In this document: positions 1 through 9,075 of the stretch, piece after piece
Layout: the number at the start of each line of letters is the position of its first letter
Numbering within the stretch: the stretch's first letter is position 1
Origin: Macrococcoides bohemicum
GTDB lineage: Bacteria > Bacillota > Bacilli > Staphylococcales > Staphylococcaceae
Direction: 5' to 3'
DNA: 64,000 bases
Assembly (NCBI RefSeq): GCF_003259675.1
Contig: NZ_PZJG01000008.1
Coordinates: forward strand, 41,826 to 105,825
The notes under the pieces: generated by a model
What the model saw: only the letters and a program-made list of their open reading frames with translations
Databases searched by the model: none
What the model was told of the DNA's origin: nothing
Translations under genes and position numbers: made by a program

Positions 1-1
1 A

Positions 2-259
2 CTTGCAGCTGCTGCAATCAGTGGACCGGTTGCAATCCTTGGATTTCATTTAGGCGTGCCATATGAAATTGGTGGCATCGGCTTATGCGGATTTATCGCA
101 CCGATGCAAATCTTAAATGATCAAGGGGTTGTACCATTTACGCAATTTATGATTGCAGGCGTATTACTTCCGCTTGTAGTTACTTATGTATTACACTACG
201 GTGTCGCACGACGTTTCAACCATGTGAAAGCAGGGGATTTAGCGTTAGAAATCAAATAA
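2..259 (+). CDS. C-terminus of a multi-pass membrane transporter (PTS EIIC_2/PfoR-like)
   Basis: Only the last 85 residues are in the window. The frame is open from the first bases and ends with a TAA stop. Two hydrophobic segments are separated by a short loop (FIAPMQILND), followed by a charged tail. The glycine-rich stretch (GVPYEIGGIGLCGF) and the membrane topology resemble the C-terminus of PfoR/EIIC-like permeases. That family assignment is an inference from a fragment, and the substrate is unknown. A strong terminator follows directly, so this is the last gene of its transcript. Confidence 0.5.
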   Translation, partial: LAAAAISGPVAILGFHLGVPYEIGGIGLCGFIAPMQILNDQGVVPFTQFMIAGVLLPLVVTYVLHYGVARRFNHVKAGDLALEIK

Positions 260-262
260 ATA

Positions 263-296
263 ATATATCTCACTCAAGTTCGAGTGAGATATATTT
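263..296 (+). terminator. Rho-independent terminator
   Basis: A 13-bp perfect stem (263-275 with 282-294) has a 6-nt loop. It lies a few bases after the stop of the partial transporter gene. The T-tract is short, but the stem is long. Confidence 0.8.
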
Positions 297-350
297 GCGT
301 GAAAGGGGTATAAAAATAATAAAAGTAAAGCTAAGGAGAAGAAAAAGATT

Positions 351-1043
351 ATGACGAAATTAATCGTATTTGATAAAGACGGAACATTAATGAAATTAGG
401 CCATCCGGTGGTGAAGTTAGCTGATGACTTGATTAACGAATTTTCAGTCCGTACAAATATTCATGTGCCAAAATCTGAAATAAAAGACGCATTCGGTATT
501 GTCGATGATCATGTTGATAAATTGATTGGTGCAAAAACAGCAAAGGCAATCGTATCCAGTTTAGAGAAGCTTCCGAATGGTGATGCGATGGCCAGCTGGT
601 TACTTAAAAAGATTGAACATGCAACGTCTGACAATGAAGTGGAAGACATCGAAATTATTGAAGGTGTTCAGAAAACATTGAAATCTCTACATGATAAAGG
701 TTACCTTCTTGCTGTCGTATCAGCGGATGACACAGCTTCAATGGATTTATTTATAGATAAATATAGCATCCGTGAATATTTTGATATGATTATTACGAGT
801 GACACATCAGAGTATCATAAACCCCAAAAAGAATTGTTGCAGCTTATTATGAATGATTTAAATGTTGCCAAAGAGAAAACGATGATGGTGGGTGATACAG
901 AGATGGATATTGAACTTGGGCAAAATGGTGAAGTTGGTAAAATCGTTGGTGTATTATCAGGATCTGGTAATCAACAGGATTTGCGTAATGCCCACGTTGT
1001 TCTAGATAGTGTCGCTGAAATGATTGACAAACTTGAGTTATAA
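351..1043 (+). CDS. HAD-superfamily phosphatase (phosphoglycolate phosphatase-like)
   Basis: This 230-residue protein has all four HAD motifs in order. Motif I is FDKDGT (nucleophile Asp8, acid Asp10), motif II is Ser in VVSADD (~residue 123), motif III is Lys in YHKPQKE, and motif IV is GDTEMD (~178-183). An alpha-helical cap lies between motifs I and II, as in the phosphoglycolate phosphatase / PpaX branch. The ATG at 351 follows a good AAGGAG ribosome site. The gene is transcribed alone and converges on dck across a shared terminator. It is a cytoplasmic phosphatase of unknown substrate. Staphylococcal genomes carry a similar gene beside dck-dgk-tadA. Confidence 0.88.
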   Translation: MTKLIVFDKDGTLMKLGHPVVKLADDLINEFSVRTNIHVPKSEIKDAFGIVDDHVDKLIGAKTAKAIVSSLEKLPNGDAMASWLLKKIEHATSDNEVEDIEIIEGVQKTLKSLHDKGYLLAVVSADDTASMDLFIDKYSIREYFDMIITSDTSEYHKPQKELLQLIMNDLNVAKEKTMMVGDTEMDIELGQNGEVGKIVGVLSGSGNQQDLRNAHVVLDSVAEMIDKLEL

Positions 1044-1051
1044 AACAATAT

Positions 1052-1087
1052 AAAAATGGTACGGTAAATTTTTACCGTACCATTTTT
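1052..1087. terminator. Bidirectional terminator between HAD gene and dck
   Basis: A 17-bp perfect stem (1052-1068 with 1071-1087) begins with A5 and ends with T5, so it can terminate both convergent genes. Confidence 0.9.
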
Positions 1088-1092
1088 ATCTT

Positions 1093-1749
1093 TTATCTTT
1101 TATGCATAGCTCTATGCGTTTCAATGACTTTTGCGATTTTTTGAATAACAGGGTCCAGTGAATCGATATTGTCATACACATCATATTCATTAATATTTAC
1201 ACGTACGACTGGACAGGCGTTGAAACCATCAATCCACTTTTCATAACGCGCAAATAAGGCACGCCAGTAAGTTTCATCAGTTTCAATTTCCATTTGACGT
1301 CCACGCTCAGCGATACGATTAATTACAGATTCATAGTCACACTCTAAATAGATTAAACAGTCAGGTTTAGGGAAGTATGGCGTCATCACCATGGCTTCAT
1401 ATAATTCATAATACGTTTTGAAGTCTTCAGCCGTCATCGTACCGCCTTCTTCATGCATCTTAGCAAAGATATCAACGTCTTCGTAAATAGAGCGATCTTG
1501 AATAAATCCACCACCATACTCAAACATACGTTTTTGTTCTTTGAAGCGTTCTGCTAAAAAGTATATTTGCAGATGGAAGCTCCAACGATCAAAGTCAGCA
1601 TAGAATTTTTCAAGATAAGGATTATTATCAACTTTTTCGAAAGACGTTTTAAAGTTTAATTTTTCAGCTAAAGCTCTTGTTAAAGAAGATTTACCGACAC
1701 CTACTGTGCCAGCGATAGTAATAATTGCATCATTTGGTATTTGGTACAT
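1093..1749 (-). CDS. dck: Deoxyadenosine/deoxycytidine kinase
   Basis: This is a P-loop deoxynucleoside kinase that phosphorylates salvaged dA/dC in the cytoplasm. The start used (MYQIPNDA, 218 aa) has GGAG eight bases upstream; the frame also allows a TTG four codons earlier. Visible motifs are the P-loop GTVGVGKSS near the N-terminus, the WSFHLQIYFLAERF substrate region, the DRSIYED catalytic motif (DRS) and an arginine-rich lid (RIAERGRQ). The sequence closely follows Bacillus subtilis Dck, including HNPYLEKFY-like and FNACPV segments. The start overlaps the end of dgk by about 20 bp, so the two kinases are translationally coupled and together cover purine and pyrimidine deoxynucleosides. 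Confidence 0.93.
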   Translation of the reverse strand: MYQIPNDAIITIAGTVGVGKSSLTRALAEKLNFKTSFEKVDNNPYLEKFYADFDRWSFHLQIYFLAERFKEQKRMFEYGGGFIQDRSIYEDVDIFAKMHEEGGTMTAEDFKTYYELYEAMVMTPYFPKPDCLIYLECDYESVINRIAERGRQMEIETDETYWRALFARYEKWIDGFNACPVVRVNINEYDVYDNIDSLDPVIQKIAKVIETHRAMHKR

Positions 1750-2350
1750 TGTGTTCTCCAATTCTCGCGGTAATGCGTTGTAATATTTGTTCGAAATCTT
1801 GTGGATTATTTACAAAGTCAAGATGTGTCGTATCGATAAGTAAGGTTGTATCACTATCTTTCATAGATTCGTATACATTTTTATAATCATCGGTTAACTT
1901 AATCAGATAATCATCTTCAATGATTTGTTCAAAGTCACGCGCACGTTTGGCGATACGTTTCTTTAACGTATCAAGATCTGCTGTTAAGAATATCGTTGCA
2001 TCAGGTTCTCTAATATCTTCAGTCAAAATATCGTAGATGCGGATAAATTTATCATATTCATTATAGTTTAAAGTATTCTTTGCAAACACTTTATTCTTTA
2101 GAATGTGATAATCGCTGACTACAGCTTTATCTTTACTTAACTCACTTAACTCTTTGTATCGATGGCATAAGAAGAACATCTCGGTTTGAAAGCTCCACTT
2201 TTCAATGTCAGCATAAAAGTCTGAAAGAAAAGGATTCTCTTCTACGATTTCGTACATCGCAGGAACGCCTAGATGTTTGGAAAGTAAAGTAGTTAATGAA
2301 CTTTTGCCGACACCGATAGGGCCTTCAATTGCAATATATAAAGGTGTCAT
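1730..2350 (-). CDS. dgk: Deoxyguanosine kinase
   Basis: This is the second P-loop deoxynucleoside kinase of the pair (206 aa from MTPLYIAIEG). That start has AGGAG upstream, and the longer frame upstream has no ribosome site. The P-loop is GPIGVGKSS. The WSFQTEMFFLCHRY segment and the catalytic SDYHI motif (in place of DRS in Dck) match B. subtilis Dgk. It is the first gene of a dgk-dck minus-strand operon and diverges from tadA across about 70 bp that must hold both promoters. The dck/dgk/tadA neighbourhood is conserved in bacilli. Confidence 0.92.
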   Translation of the reverse strand: MTPLYIAIEGPIGVGKSSLTTLLSKHLGVPAMYEIVEENPFLSDFYADIEKWSFQTEMFFLCHRYKELSELSKDKAVVSDYHILKNKVFAKNTLNYNEYDKFIRIYDILTEDIREPDATIFLTADLDTLKKRIAKRARDFEQIIEDDYLIKLTDDYKNVYESMKDSDTTLLIDTTHLDFVNNPQDFEQILQRITARIGEHNVPNTK

Positions 2351-2387
2351 AATAATCTCCTCTAATGTAGAATAAAATAGTATATAG

Positions 2388-2918
<531 letters not shown>

Positions 2919-2972
2919 ATATCGCTTAAAAAATTTGTTAAACTGTATGTATTCAAATGAGGAGATGAGCCC

Positions 2973-3839
2973 ATGATTAAACTAATTGCAACCGATATGG
3001 ATGGAACATTATTAAACAGCGCACATGAAGTATCTGAAGAAAATATTAAGGCGATTGAATATGCACAATCAAAAGGTGTTACAGTTGTCATTGCTACAGG
3101 ACGTGCATTCTATGAAGCGAATACGCCTATTAAACCGACAGGATTAAAAGTACCATTCATTTGCTTGAATGGTGCAGAAGTACGTGATGAGGAATTCAAT
3201 ATTAGACATACTTCGAAATTAAGCGATCAGCAGATTAAAGATGTTACTTCGATATTAGATAAATATAGTTTGTATTATCAGGTATACACAAGTGCACGCA
3301 TTTATACGGAAGATAAAGAGAAAGACTTACAAATTTATCTGGATATTGCAGAAAAGATGGGACACACACCGGATGTAGAAAAAATACGCCACTCTATCCA
3401 GAAACGAATTGATAATGGATCACTGAAAGAAGTATCAAATTATCAGGAAGTATACGAACGTGATGGTGAGATCGTGATGAAATTCTTAGCCTTCTCTAGT
3501 GATTTAGAAAAAATTGATGCCGCTAAAGCTGAACTCGCGCAGTTTAAACATTTAGCAGTATCAGCGTCATCTCGTGGTAACATTGAAATCACACATAATG
3601 ATGCACAAAAAGGAATTGCATTAGAGGCGCTATGCGAACAACTAAATATCACAATGGATCAAGTGATGGCGATTGGTGATAATTTAAATGATATTTCGAT
3701 GATTGAGAAAGCGCAGTATTCATTTGCAATGGAAAACGGTACAGATGAAGTAAAAGCTGCAGCGCGTTATATGGCTGGATCTAATGAAGACAGCGGTGTC
3801 GGACGCGCAATTATGCAAGTGATGAATGGAGAAGTTTAG
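2973..3839 (+). CDS. Cof-type HAD sugar-phosphate phosphatase
   Basis: This 288-residue HAD type IIB (Cof family) phosphatase has motif I DMDGTLL (residues 8-14), motif II TGRAF, the conserved NGAEV segment, Lys in HNDAQKG, and motif IV GDNLNDISM near residue 236. The large cap domain between motifs II and III is typical of YidA/YwpJ-like enzymes that act on sugar phosphates or flavin mononucleotide. The gene sits 54 bp after tadA with its own GAGGAG-type ribosome site (AATGAGGAGATG). The same pair is found beside dck-dgk in staphylococci. The substrate cannot be told from sequence. Confidence 0.88.
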   Translation: MIKLIATDMDGTLLNSAHEVSEENIKAIEYAQSKGVTVVIATGRAFYEANTPIKPTGLKVPFICLNGAEVRDEEFNIRHTSKLSDQQIKDVTSILDKYSLYYQVYTSARIYTEDKEKDLQIYLDIAEKMGHTPDVEKIRHSIQKRIDNGSLKEVSNYQEVYERDGEIVMKFLAFSSDLEKIDAAKAELAQFKHLAVSASSRGNIEITHNDAQKGIALEALCEQLNITMDQVMAIGDNLNDISMIEKAQYSFAMENGTDEVKAAARYMAGSNEDSGVGRAIMQVMNGEV

Positions 3840-3858
3840 ATTTCACAGAGCCAAACAA

Positions 3859-3883
3859 GTCCGATATAAGTGGTATATCGGAC
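3859..3883. repeat. Hairpin sharing a stem with one at 46286-46312
   Basis: A 10-bp perfect stem (GTCCGATATA with TATATCGGAC) has a 5-nt loop and lies between the Cof gene and its terminator. The stem and 5' flank (AAACAAGTCCGATAT) recur at 46281-46295, where the same hairpin follows a decayed gene. It may be a dispersed repeat or a reused attenuator. Confidence 0.6.
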
Positions 3884-3917
3884 AAGACGCACTAGATTTA
3901 TTGTCACATCCAAATAA

Positions 3918-3949
3918 AAAGCGATGATCTCTACATGTATCATCGCTTT
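3918..3949. terminator. Bidirectional terminator between the Cof phosphatase and acetyltransferase genes
   Basis: An 11-bp perfect stem (3918-3928 with 3939-3949) is A-rich on the 5' side and T-rich on the 3' side. It lies between convergent genes. Confidence 0.85.
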
Positions 3950-3956
3950 CTTCATA

Positions 3957-4511
3957 TTATTCTATTACTTGTATAACGCGGGATGGCACACCTGCCACTA
4001 CAACGTTATCAGGTACATCTTTCGTTACAACTGCGCCACTGGCAATCACAACGTTATTGCCAATCGTCACACCTGGATTAATCACACTACGACCGCCAAT
4101 CCAGCAATTATCTCCGATTACAACCGGTTTAGCATACTCTAAACCGCTATTGCGCTGGGCGGGGTCAACCGGATGAGTTGCTGTATAGATATGGACGCCA
4201 GGCGCTATCATACAATTATCGCCGATAGTTACTGGTGCAACATCTAAAATCGTTAAATCATGATTAGCATAAAAGTTTTCACCCACATGAATATTATAAC
4301 CATAGTCACAACGGAAATCTGTTTCAATCGTAACATGTTCTTTAGTTGAACCAAGAATTGCTTTAATGCGTTTTTTTCGTTCATCTGCTAAATTTTCAGG
4401 CGTGTTATTATACGCACGCACAGTTAATTTAGCATTCAAACGGTCATTCTTTAATTCTAAATCACTAGGATCATACATCAATCCGGCAATCATTTTTTCC
4501 TTTTCAGACAT
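3957..4511 (-). CDS. Maltose/galactoside-type O-acetyltransferase
   Basis: This is an acetyl-CoA-dependent sugar O-acetyltransferase of the left-handed beta-helix (LbH) family. The N-terminal helical domain ([15 protein letters not shown]) is the maltose-acetyltransferase signature. Hexapeptide repeats follow ([33 protein letters not shown]), and the catalytic His lies in ATHPVDP. The ATG at 4511 has AGGTGA upstream; the frame also offers a GTG three codons earlier. It is the last gene of the yojF-bshB2-folE2 transcript, and its ribosome site overlaps the folE2 stop. The physiological acceptor is unknown. Confidence 0.9.
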   Translation of the reverse strand: MSEKEKMIAGLMYDPSDLELKNDRLNAKLTVRAYNNTPENLADERKKRIKAILGSTKEHVTIETDFRCDYGYNIHVGENFYANHDLTILDVAPVTIGDNCMIAPGVHIYTATHPVDPAQRNSGLEYAKPVVIGDNCWIGGRSVINPGVTIGNNVVIASGAVVTKDVPDNVVVAGVPSRVIQVIE

Positions 4512-4520
4512 GACAATCAC

Positions 4521-5399
4521 CTATTTCTTATAAGTTAAACGAGCGAATGCATCGTGCTGATGAATGGATTCTTCATTACGACATTCGATTGTGAACCCTT
4601 CAACGAATTCTAATTCAACAAGATCAGCTGCGATTAAACGTAATAAGTCTTCAACGAAACGAGGATTTTCATAAGCACGTTCGGTTACTGATTTCTCATC
4701 TGTACGTTTTAATATAGGATAGAGCATTGAACTTGCATTAACTTCCATCGCTTCTAAGATACGTTCTTTAAAATCGTCAGGTAATTCACCTTCTGGCGCG
4801 AAGTCAGCCTTTACTGTCACAATTCCGCGTTGGTTATGAGCAGAGTATTCACTGATTTCTTTAGAACATGGACAAAGTGTTGTTACCATTGCTGTTAATG
4901 TTAGTGATTTATTAACTACAGCATCACCTTCTACTGTCATAGAAAAACGCGTGTCTGCATGTCCGATTGCACGTAAATTCGTAACCGGACTGAAACGGTC
5001 AAAGAACCATTTCGCATCTACATCAACTGTCGCATCTTTTTGATGCATCACTGTCTGTAAAGTAACTAATACTGCTTTTAATGTTTCAAAATCAAGCGAT
5101 AAACCATTATCATAATGGGCTTCAACGGATTCTAAAATACGGCTCATGTTAATGCCTTTTTCATCTTTAGCTAAATGTGTAGATAAGCTAAATGTTCCTG
5201 CTGTTTGATATCCATCCAGACGGACTGGATATGTTAAATTTTTAATACCTACATGATCGATTTCAAATAAAAAATCTTTTTTTGAACTTTGCAGGTCAGT
5301 CATCTTTTCTTTCTCAGTAGGTTTAGTCCCTTTAATAGGATCTACTGAACCGAAATGTTTCCAGCGACCTTCACGTGTATTTAAATTATATTGATCCAT
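4521..5399 (-). CDS. folE2: GTP cyclohydrolase FolE2 (type IB)
   Basis: This 292-residue enzyme converts GTP to dihydroneopterin triphosphate, the first step of folate synthesis. FolE2 is the type IB enzyme, which is not restricted to zinc. Family features visible are the metal-ligand cysteine in [10 protein letters not shown], the conserved AHNQRG segment, [21 protein letters not shown] and a C-terminal [10 protein letters not shown]. The ATG at 5399 has a strong GGAGAATG-spaced ribosome site. It follows bshB2 with a 13-bp gap, so it shares that transcript. I did not recognise a Zur box upstream of the operon, although folE2 is Zur-controlled in some bacteria. Confidence 0.95.
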   Translation of the reverse strand: MDQYNLNTREGRWKHFGSVDPIKGTKPTEKEKMTDLQSSKKDFLFEIDHVGIKNLTYPVRLDGYQTAGTFSLSTHLAKDEKGINMSRILESVEAHYDNGLSLDFETLKAVLVTLQTVMHQKDATVDVDAKWFFDRFSPVTNLRAIGHADTRFSMTVEGDAVVNKSLTLTAMVTTLCPCSKEISEYSAHNQRGIVTVKADFAPEGELPDDFKERILEAMEVNASSMLYPILKRTDEKSVTERAYENPRFVEDLLRLIAADLVELEFVEGFTIECRNEESIHQHDAFARLTYKK

Positions 5400-5412
5400 C
5401 TCATTCTCCTAA

Positions 5413-6075
5413 TTAAACTTCGTATTCGTAGAAGCGTTCTTTTCGAAGCCACATATCTTTTGCCGCTTCTGCTTCTTGTGTATTTGCTGCTAAATTTTCT
5501 AGCATTGGTCCTGTTTGGGATGCATGTGCACCTAATACATTCATCTTTCTTTCTTCATATCCCGAAATATCATATTCAACATTGGGTTGGCCAATATTCT
5601 CAACTGTATCATTACTAAAAGCGACTAAATGTAATTTAGGTTTCTCACCGTCCATACGACGGACTGCCTCAACTACTGCATCAGCTGTTGCTTCATGATC
5701 TGGATGCACAGAGTAACCTGGATAGAACGAAATAATTTTTGAAGGATTTAAATCATTGATTAATCCTGTAACCATATCTGTTAAGTCATCTAATAATTCA
5801 AATTCCAACGTTTTGTCACGGTAACCCATTTTACGTAAGTCAGTAATTCCCATAACGCGACATGCATCTTCCAATTCTTTCTCGCGAATCTTAGGCAGCG
5901 TTTCACGTGTTGCAAATGGGGGATTGCCTAGGTTTCTCCCCATTTGTCCTGAAGTAAGGCATGCATAAGTGACAGGCGTACCTGCATCGATATGTTTCAT
6001 AATCGTACCTGATACACCGAATGCTTCATCATCCGGGTGAGGGAAGATTACGAGTACTTGTCTTTCTTGTTCCAT
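5413..6075 (-). CDS. bshB2: Bacillithiol-pathway N-deacetylase BshB2
   Basis: This LmbE/PIG-L-type zinc deacetylase makes GlcN-malate for bacillithiol, the low-molecular-weight thiol of bacilli and staphylococci, and may also act in conjugate turnover. The zinc motif HPDDE lies near residue 12, with the second histidine in SVHPDHEA. Three consecutive ATG codons occur; the third (6075, MEQERQ) is best spaced from AAGGGGG. It lies 13 bp after yojF, a pairing conserved in Bacillus (yojF-yojG). About 220 aa is normal for the family. Confidence 0.92.
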   Translation of the reverse strand: MEQERQVLVIFPHPDDEAFGVSGTIMKHIDAGTPVTYACLTSGQMGRNLGNPPFATRETLPKIREKELEDACRVMGITDLRKMGYRDKTLEFELLDDLTDMVTGLINDLNPSKIISFYPGYSVHPDHEATADAVVEAVRRMDGEKPKLHLVAFSNDTVENIGQPNVEYDISGYEERKMNVLGAHASQTGPMLENLAANTQEAEAAKDMWLRKERFYEYEV

Positions 6076-6088
6076 CATCATTTCCCCC

Positions 6089-6451
6089 TTAAACCTCAAA
6101 TGGCGTTTCGCTTATTTCAAGAGCTGCTGCAAGCTGCCCTTGATAGTTTAATCCTGCCATTAAGAAACGACCTTGCTCGTCTATTTCAAAATGTGTTAAA
6201 CCTTGCACGTATATCCATCCGCCATTTAATTTTAAACCGACACGGAAAGGTTCTTTTCCGCCGCCAGTAATAATCCCTTGAATATATGATACTTGAATAT
6301 TACGTAAGAATGTACCCGCATTGAACACTTTTTGGTCAAAGTGACTTGCATAAGCACCGTTTGTCGTTTCTACATGTAAATAGACAGGCTTGCCTTGAAA
6401 TTGATTCAATAGCTCCTGTACTTGTTGTTTTTCGATTAATTCCATCTTCAT
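6089..6451 (-). CDS. yojF: YojF family protein (DUF1806)
   Basis: This 120-residue protein matches the YojF/DUF1806 family, which is found next to bshB2. It is predicted to be a small soluble beta-rich protein (VYLHVETTNGAYAS, FRVGLKLNGGWIYV). The molecular role is not established in what I know; the fixed pairing suggests it helps the deacetylase. Two starts are possible, ATG 6451 or ATG 6445. GAGGAG is slightly better spaced for the second. It is the first gene of the four-gene minus-strand operon. Confidence 0.85.
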   Translation of the reverse strand: MKMELIEKQQVQELLNQFQGKPVYLHVETTNGAYASHFDQKVFNAGTFLRNIQVSYIQGIITGGGKEPFRVGLKLNGGWIYVQGLTHFEIDEQGRFLMAGLNYQGQLAAALEISETPFEV

Positions 6452-6542
6452 TGCTCCTCAAAGTTTATACTAGACTATTTTACTAAATAAATTGTAAAAA
6501 TTATACCTTTTGAGCTTGCATACGAAAAAAAGACATAAAAAA

Positions 6543-6562
6543 GCTGAGACAATTGTCCCAGC
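6543..6562 (-). terminator. Terminator of pdxK
   Basis: Read on the minus strand, a 9-bp stem (GCTGGGACA with TGTCTCAGC, one G.U pair) is followed by TTTTTT. It stands just after the pdxK stop. The GCTGGGACA stem is a common staphylococcal terminator type; a relative lies at 18415. Confidence 0.85.
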
Positions 6563-6569
6563 ATTTAAA

Positions 6570-7403
6570 TTAAACTTCTTCTACAGTTACTTCAATCTTC
6601 TCAACGTTATTGTAAGCACCGTGTTGTACTGGGCCAACAAATTCGTTCATTTTCCAGCCGTGTTTAATTGCTGATGCTACAAATCCTTTAGCAGCAATTA
6701 CAGCTTCACGTGGAGATTTACCTAATGCTAAGTTTGCAGTTGTTGCTGCCGCAAATGTACACCCTGCACCGTGGTTATATGATGATTGGAATTTATCTGT
6801 TGTCAGTAATGTATAAGTTACACCATCATAGTATAAATCTAATGCTTCATCAGATTCTAATGCTTTTCCACCTTTAATGATAACGTGTTTTGCGCCACGT
6901 TCGTGAATAATCTTTGCTGCTTCTTTCATCTGCTCGATTGTCGTCAACTTACCTAAACCAGATAATTGACCTGCTTCAAACAAGTTAGGTGTGACAATTG
7001 TAGCAAGTGGTAATAAGTATTTAATCATGGCATCGGTATTACCTGGGTTAAGTACTTCATCTTCCCCTTTACATACCATAACAGGGTCTACTACGAAGAA
7101 CTCTGCATCAGAATCTTCGAAAGCAATTGCGGCACGTTCAATGATTTCTTCAGTACCTAGCATACCTGTTTTAATTGCATCTGGTCCGATTGATAATGCA
7201 GTTTTAATTTGTTTATCTAATAACTCAATTGGGAGTGGTGTAACGTCATGTCCCCAAGTTTCTGGATCCATTGCTACAACAGCAGTTAATGCTACCATCC
7301 CGTATGTGTTATATTCCTGGAAAGTTTTTAAGTCAGCCTGCATACCAGCTCCGGCACTTGTATCAGATCCCGCAATTGTTAAAATCTTTTTTAAGCTCAT
7401 CAT
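6570..7403 (-). CDS. pdxK: Pyridoxal/pyridoxine/hydroxymethylpyrimidine kinase
   Basis: This ribokinase-fold kinase (277 aa) of the ThiD/PdxK2 group phosphorylates B6 vitamers or HMP. Visible motifs are the N-terminal AGSDTSAGAGMQADLKTF, DPVMVCKG, TPNLFEA, the IKGG segment, and the anion hole GAGCTFAAA with the catalytic-Cys/Asp region typical of the ThiD-like pyridoxal kinases. Staphylococcal PdxK has the same length and layout. Two adjacent ATGs exist (7403, 7400), and AGGGGA suits the first. The gene is monocistronic with its own terminator and diverges from ung. Confidence 0.9.
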   Translation of the reverse strand: MMSLKKILTIAGSDTSAGAGMQADLKTFQEYNTYGMVALTAVVAMDPETWGHDVTPLPIELLDKQIKTALSIGPDAIKTGMLGTEEIIERAAIAFEDSDAEFFVVDPVMVCKGEDEVLNPGNTDAMIKYLLPLATIVTPNLFEAGQLSGLGKLTTIEQMKEAAKIIHERGAKHVIIKGGKALESDEALDLYYDGVTYTLLTTDKFQSSYNHGAGCTFAAATTANLALGKSPREAVIAAKGFVASAIKHGWKMNEFVGPVQHGAYNNVEKIEVTVEEV

Positions 7404-7507
7404 TCATTTCCCCTATAAAGTTATTTGTTATAATATCATATCATTAATAAGGATTTTAAAAAATAAATAAACACTAAGTTATGTTACAATTTCAATGAGG
7501 TGAAGTT

Positions 7508-8167
7508 ATGGATTGGCAAAAGATATTTCATGAAATTAAATTAGCACATGATTTTTCAGATATGGATGCATTTTTAGAAGAAGCTTACAATACGAAAACG
7601 GTTTATCCGCCGCGTGAAGCGATTTATAATGCATTTGCTTTAACGCCTTTTGAAAATGTTAAAGTAGTTGTTATCGGACAAGATCCGTATCATGGTCCGA
7701 ATCAAGCGCATGGCTTAGCATTCTCGGTGCAAGATGGTACTAAATTACCACCATCGCTACGTAATATGTATAAAGAACTTGAAAGCGACTTAGGTATCAC
7801 GCGTGTAACAGGTGATCTTACCGGATGGGCTAAAGAAGGTGTACTACTTTTGAACAGAGTGCTCACTGTCGAACAAAAGACGCCGAATGCACATCAAGGT
7901 ATTGGATGGGAGTATTTTACGCAGGCCATCGTTGAAGCGGTTTCTGTTCATAAAGAACATGTTGTCTTTGTCCTATGGGGCAGTCCAGCGCAAAAACTTA
8001 TCCAGTATATCGATACAGATAAACATAGAATTATTAAAAGTGTCCATCCTAGTCCACTAAGTGCATATCGTGGATTCTTCGGTTCAAAACCCTTCAGTAA
8101 AATAAACCAGGATTTAGAAATGCACGGATTAACGCCAATTAACTGGGCAAGGGAGGATTTATCATGA
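7508..8167 (+). CDS. ung: Uracil-DNA glycosylase
   Basis: This family 1 UDG (219 aa) removes uracil from DNA as the first step of base excision repair. The catalytic water-activating motif GQDPYHGP and the Leu/His motif [18 protein letters not shown] are both intact, as is the uracil-binding [10 protein letters not shown] segment. The start has GAGGTGAAG upstream. The stop overlaps the start of the next gene (ATGA), so ung, ywdI and ywdK are co-transcribed, as in Bacillus (ywdG-ywdI-ywdK). Confidence 0.97.
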   Translation: MDWQKIFHEIKLAHDFSDMDAFLEEAYNTKTVYPPREAIYNAFALTPFENVKVVVIGQDPYHGPNQAHGLAFSVQDGTKLPPSLRNMYKELESDLGITRVTGDLTGWAKEGVLLLNRVLTVEQKTPNAHQGIGWEYFTQAIVEAVSVHKEHVVFVLWGSPAQKLIQYIDTDKHRIIKSVHPSPLSAYRGFFGSKPFSKINQDLEMHGLTPINWAREDLS

Positions 8168-8472
8168 ACCAGAAATTAATTGCACAATTATCTCAGGAAA
8201 TAACGCTTTTGAAACAAGCGAATAGTGATGCAGCGTTTAATAAGCATCTGTATGCGATTGAAATGTTAGCGCGTTTCGGGCAAACTGAAGAAAGTGGTGT
8301 AGCAATGCCTGATACACCATTGCAGCCGACAAATATAAGTAGAAGCACAGGCCCTCATGCAGGTATTACTACTGAAGAATTGAAGATGATGGGTGCTAAA
8401 GTAGTTTTAAGTGATAATAAAGTAAAAACGGATGACGGTTTCGGTAACGGTGATTCAATATTTGATTTTTAA
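8164..8472 (+). CDS. ywdI: YwdI-like protein (DUF5327)
   Basis: This 102-residue soluble protein has a helical N-terminal half ([16 protein letters not shown]) and a disordered middle. Its C-terminal end ([10 protein letters not shown]) is the recognisable YwdI/DUF5327 signature. The function is unknown. It starts within the ung stop codon (ATGA overlap), so it is translated with ung. Its position between ung and ywdK is the same as in Bacillus. Confidence 0.75.
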   Translation: MNQKLIAQLSQEITLLKQANSDAAFNKHLYAIEMLARFGQTEESGVAMPDTPLQPTNISRSTGPHAGITTEELKMMGAKVVLSDNKVKTDDGFGNGDSIFDF

Positions 8473-8490
8473 ATTCAGGAGGAATAAGTG

Positions 8491-8853
8491 ATGAAATTAT
8501 TTTTAATTATCGGTGCGATTAATGCAATGATAGCAGTGGCATGTGGCGCATTTGGTGCCCATGGTTTAGAAGGTAAGTTAAGTGAGAAGTATATGGCCAT
8601 CTGGGAGAAAGCAACAACATATCAAATGTATCATGCACTAGGATTAATAGCGATTGGTATATTAAATGGTACAACAAAGTTAAATTTAAATGCAGCAGGC
8701 TGGATGATGACACTTGGTATTGTTTTCTTTAGCGGCTCTTTATACATTTTAGCTTTAACACAAATTAAAATATTAGGTGCTATTACACCGATTGGTGGCG
8801 TATTGTTTATTGCAGCATGGGTTACACTCATGTTGGCAGCAATTAAACTCTAA
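8491..8853 (+). CDS. ywdK: DUF423 membrane protein YwdK
   Basis: This 121-residue membrane protein has four predicted transmembrane helices. The DUF423 signature appears at the N-terminus ([23 protein letters not shown]) and in the YQMYHALGL segment. The ATG at 8491 is eight bases after GGAGG; a GTG one codon earlier is less likely. The function is unknown. It is the last gene of the ung operon. Confidence 0.88.
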   Translation: MKLFLIIGAINAMIAVACGAFGAHGLEGKLSEKYMAIWEKATTYQMYHALGLIAIGILNGTTKLNLNAAGWMMTLGIVFFSGSLYILALTQIKILGAITPIGGVLFIAAWVTLMLAAIKL

Positions 8854-8860
8854 AAAAATG

Positions 8861-8884
8861 AGGCTAACGTATACGCGTTAGCCT
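8861..8884. terminator. Terminator shared by ywdK and a small minus-strand ORF
   Basis: A 9-bp stem (AGGCTAACG with CGTTAGCCT) is flanked by an A-run and a T-run, so it works in both directions between convergent genes. Confidence 0.88.
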
Positions 8885-8892
8885 TATTTTTA

Positions 8893-9018
8893 TTACTTAT
8901 TATTAACTTGTTGTGATTGTGTATTTGATTGTTGTTGTGCACGTTTTTCTAATTGTCTCTTTACGATTGGAATTAATATAGGACTTAATTTAATAATTAA
9001 TCTCACTAATTTATTCAT
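8893..9018 (-). CDS. Small amphipathic peptide ORF (41 aa)
   Basis: A 41-codon frame starts at ATG 9018 with GAGG about nine bases upstream and ends just before the shared terminator. The N-terminal half is hydrophobic with regular lysines and arginines (KLVRLIIKLSPILIPIVKR), predicting an amphipathic or membrane-anchoring helix. The C-terminal half is a Q/N-rich polar tail. Coding is supported by ribosome site, terminator position and composition only; I recognise no homologue. It could be a small membrane protein or a toxin-like peptide. Confidence 0.55.
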   Translation of the reverse strand: MNKLVRLIIKLSPILIPIVKRQLEKRAQQQSNTQSQQVNNK

Positions 9019-9075
9019 AATCATTTGCCTCATTTCTATTAATATATAATTTATATATATCCCATTTAACAGGCA

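Noticed and set aside
3924..4142. Plus-strand 72-codon frame
   Set aside because: It lies antisense to the acetyltransferase gene and over the terminator.
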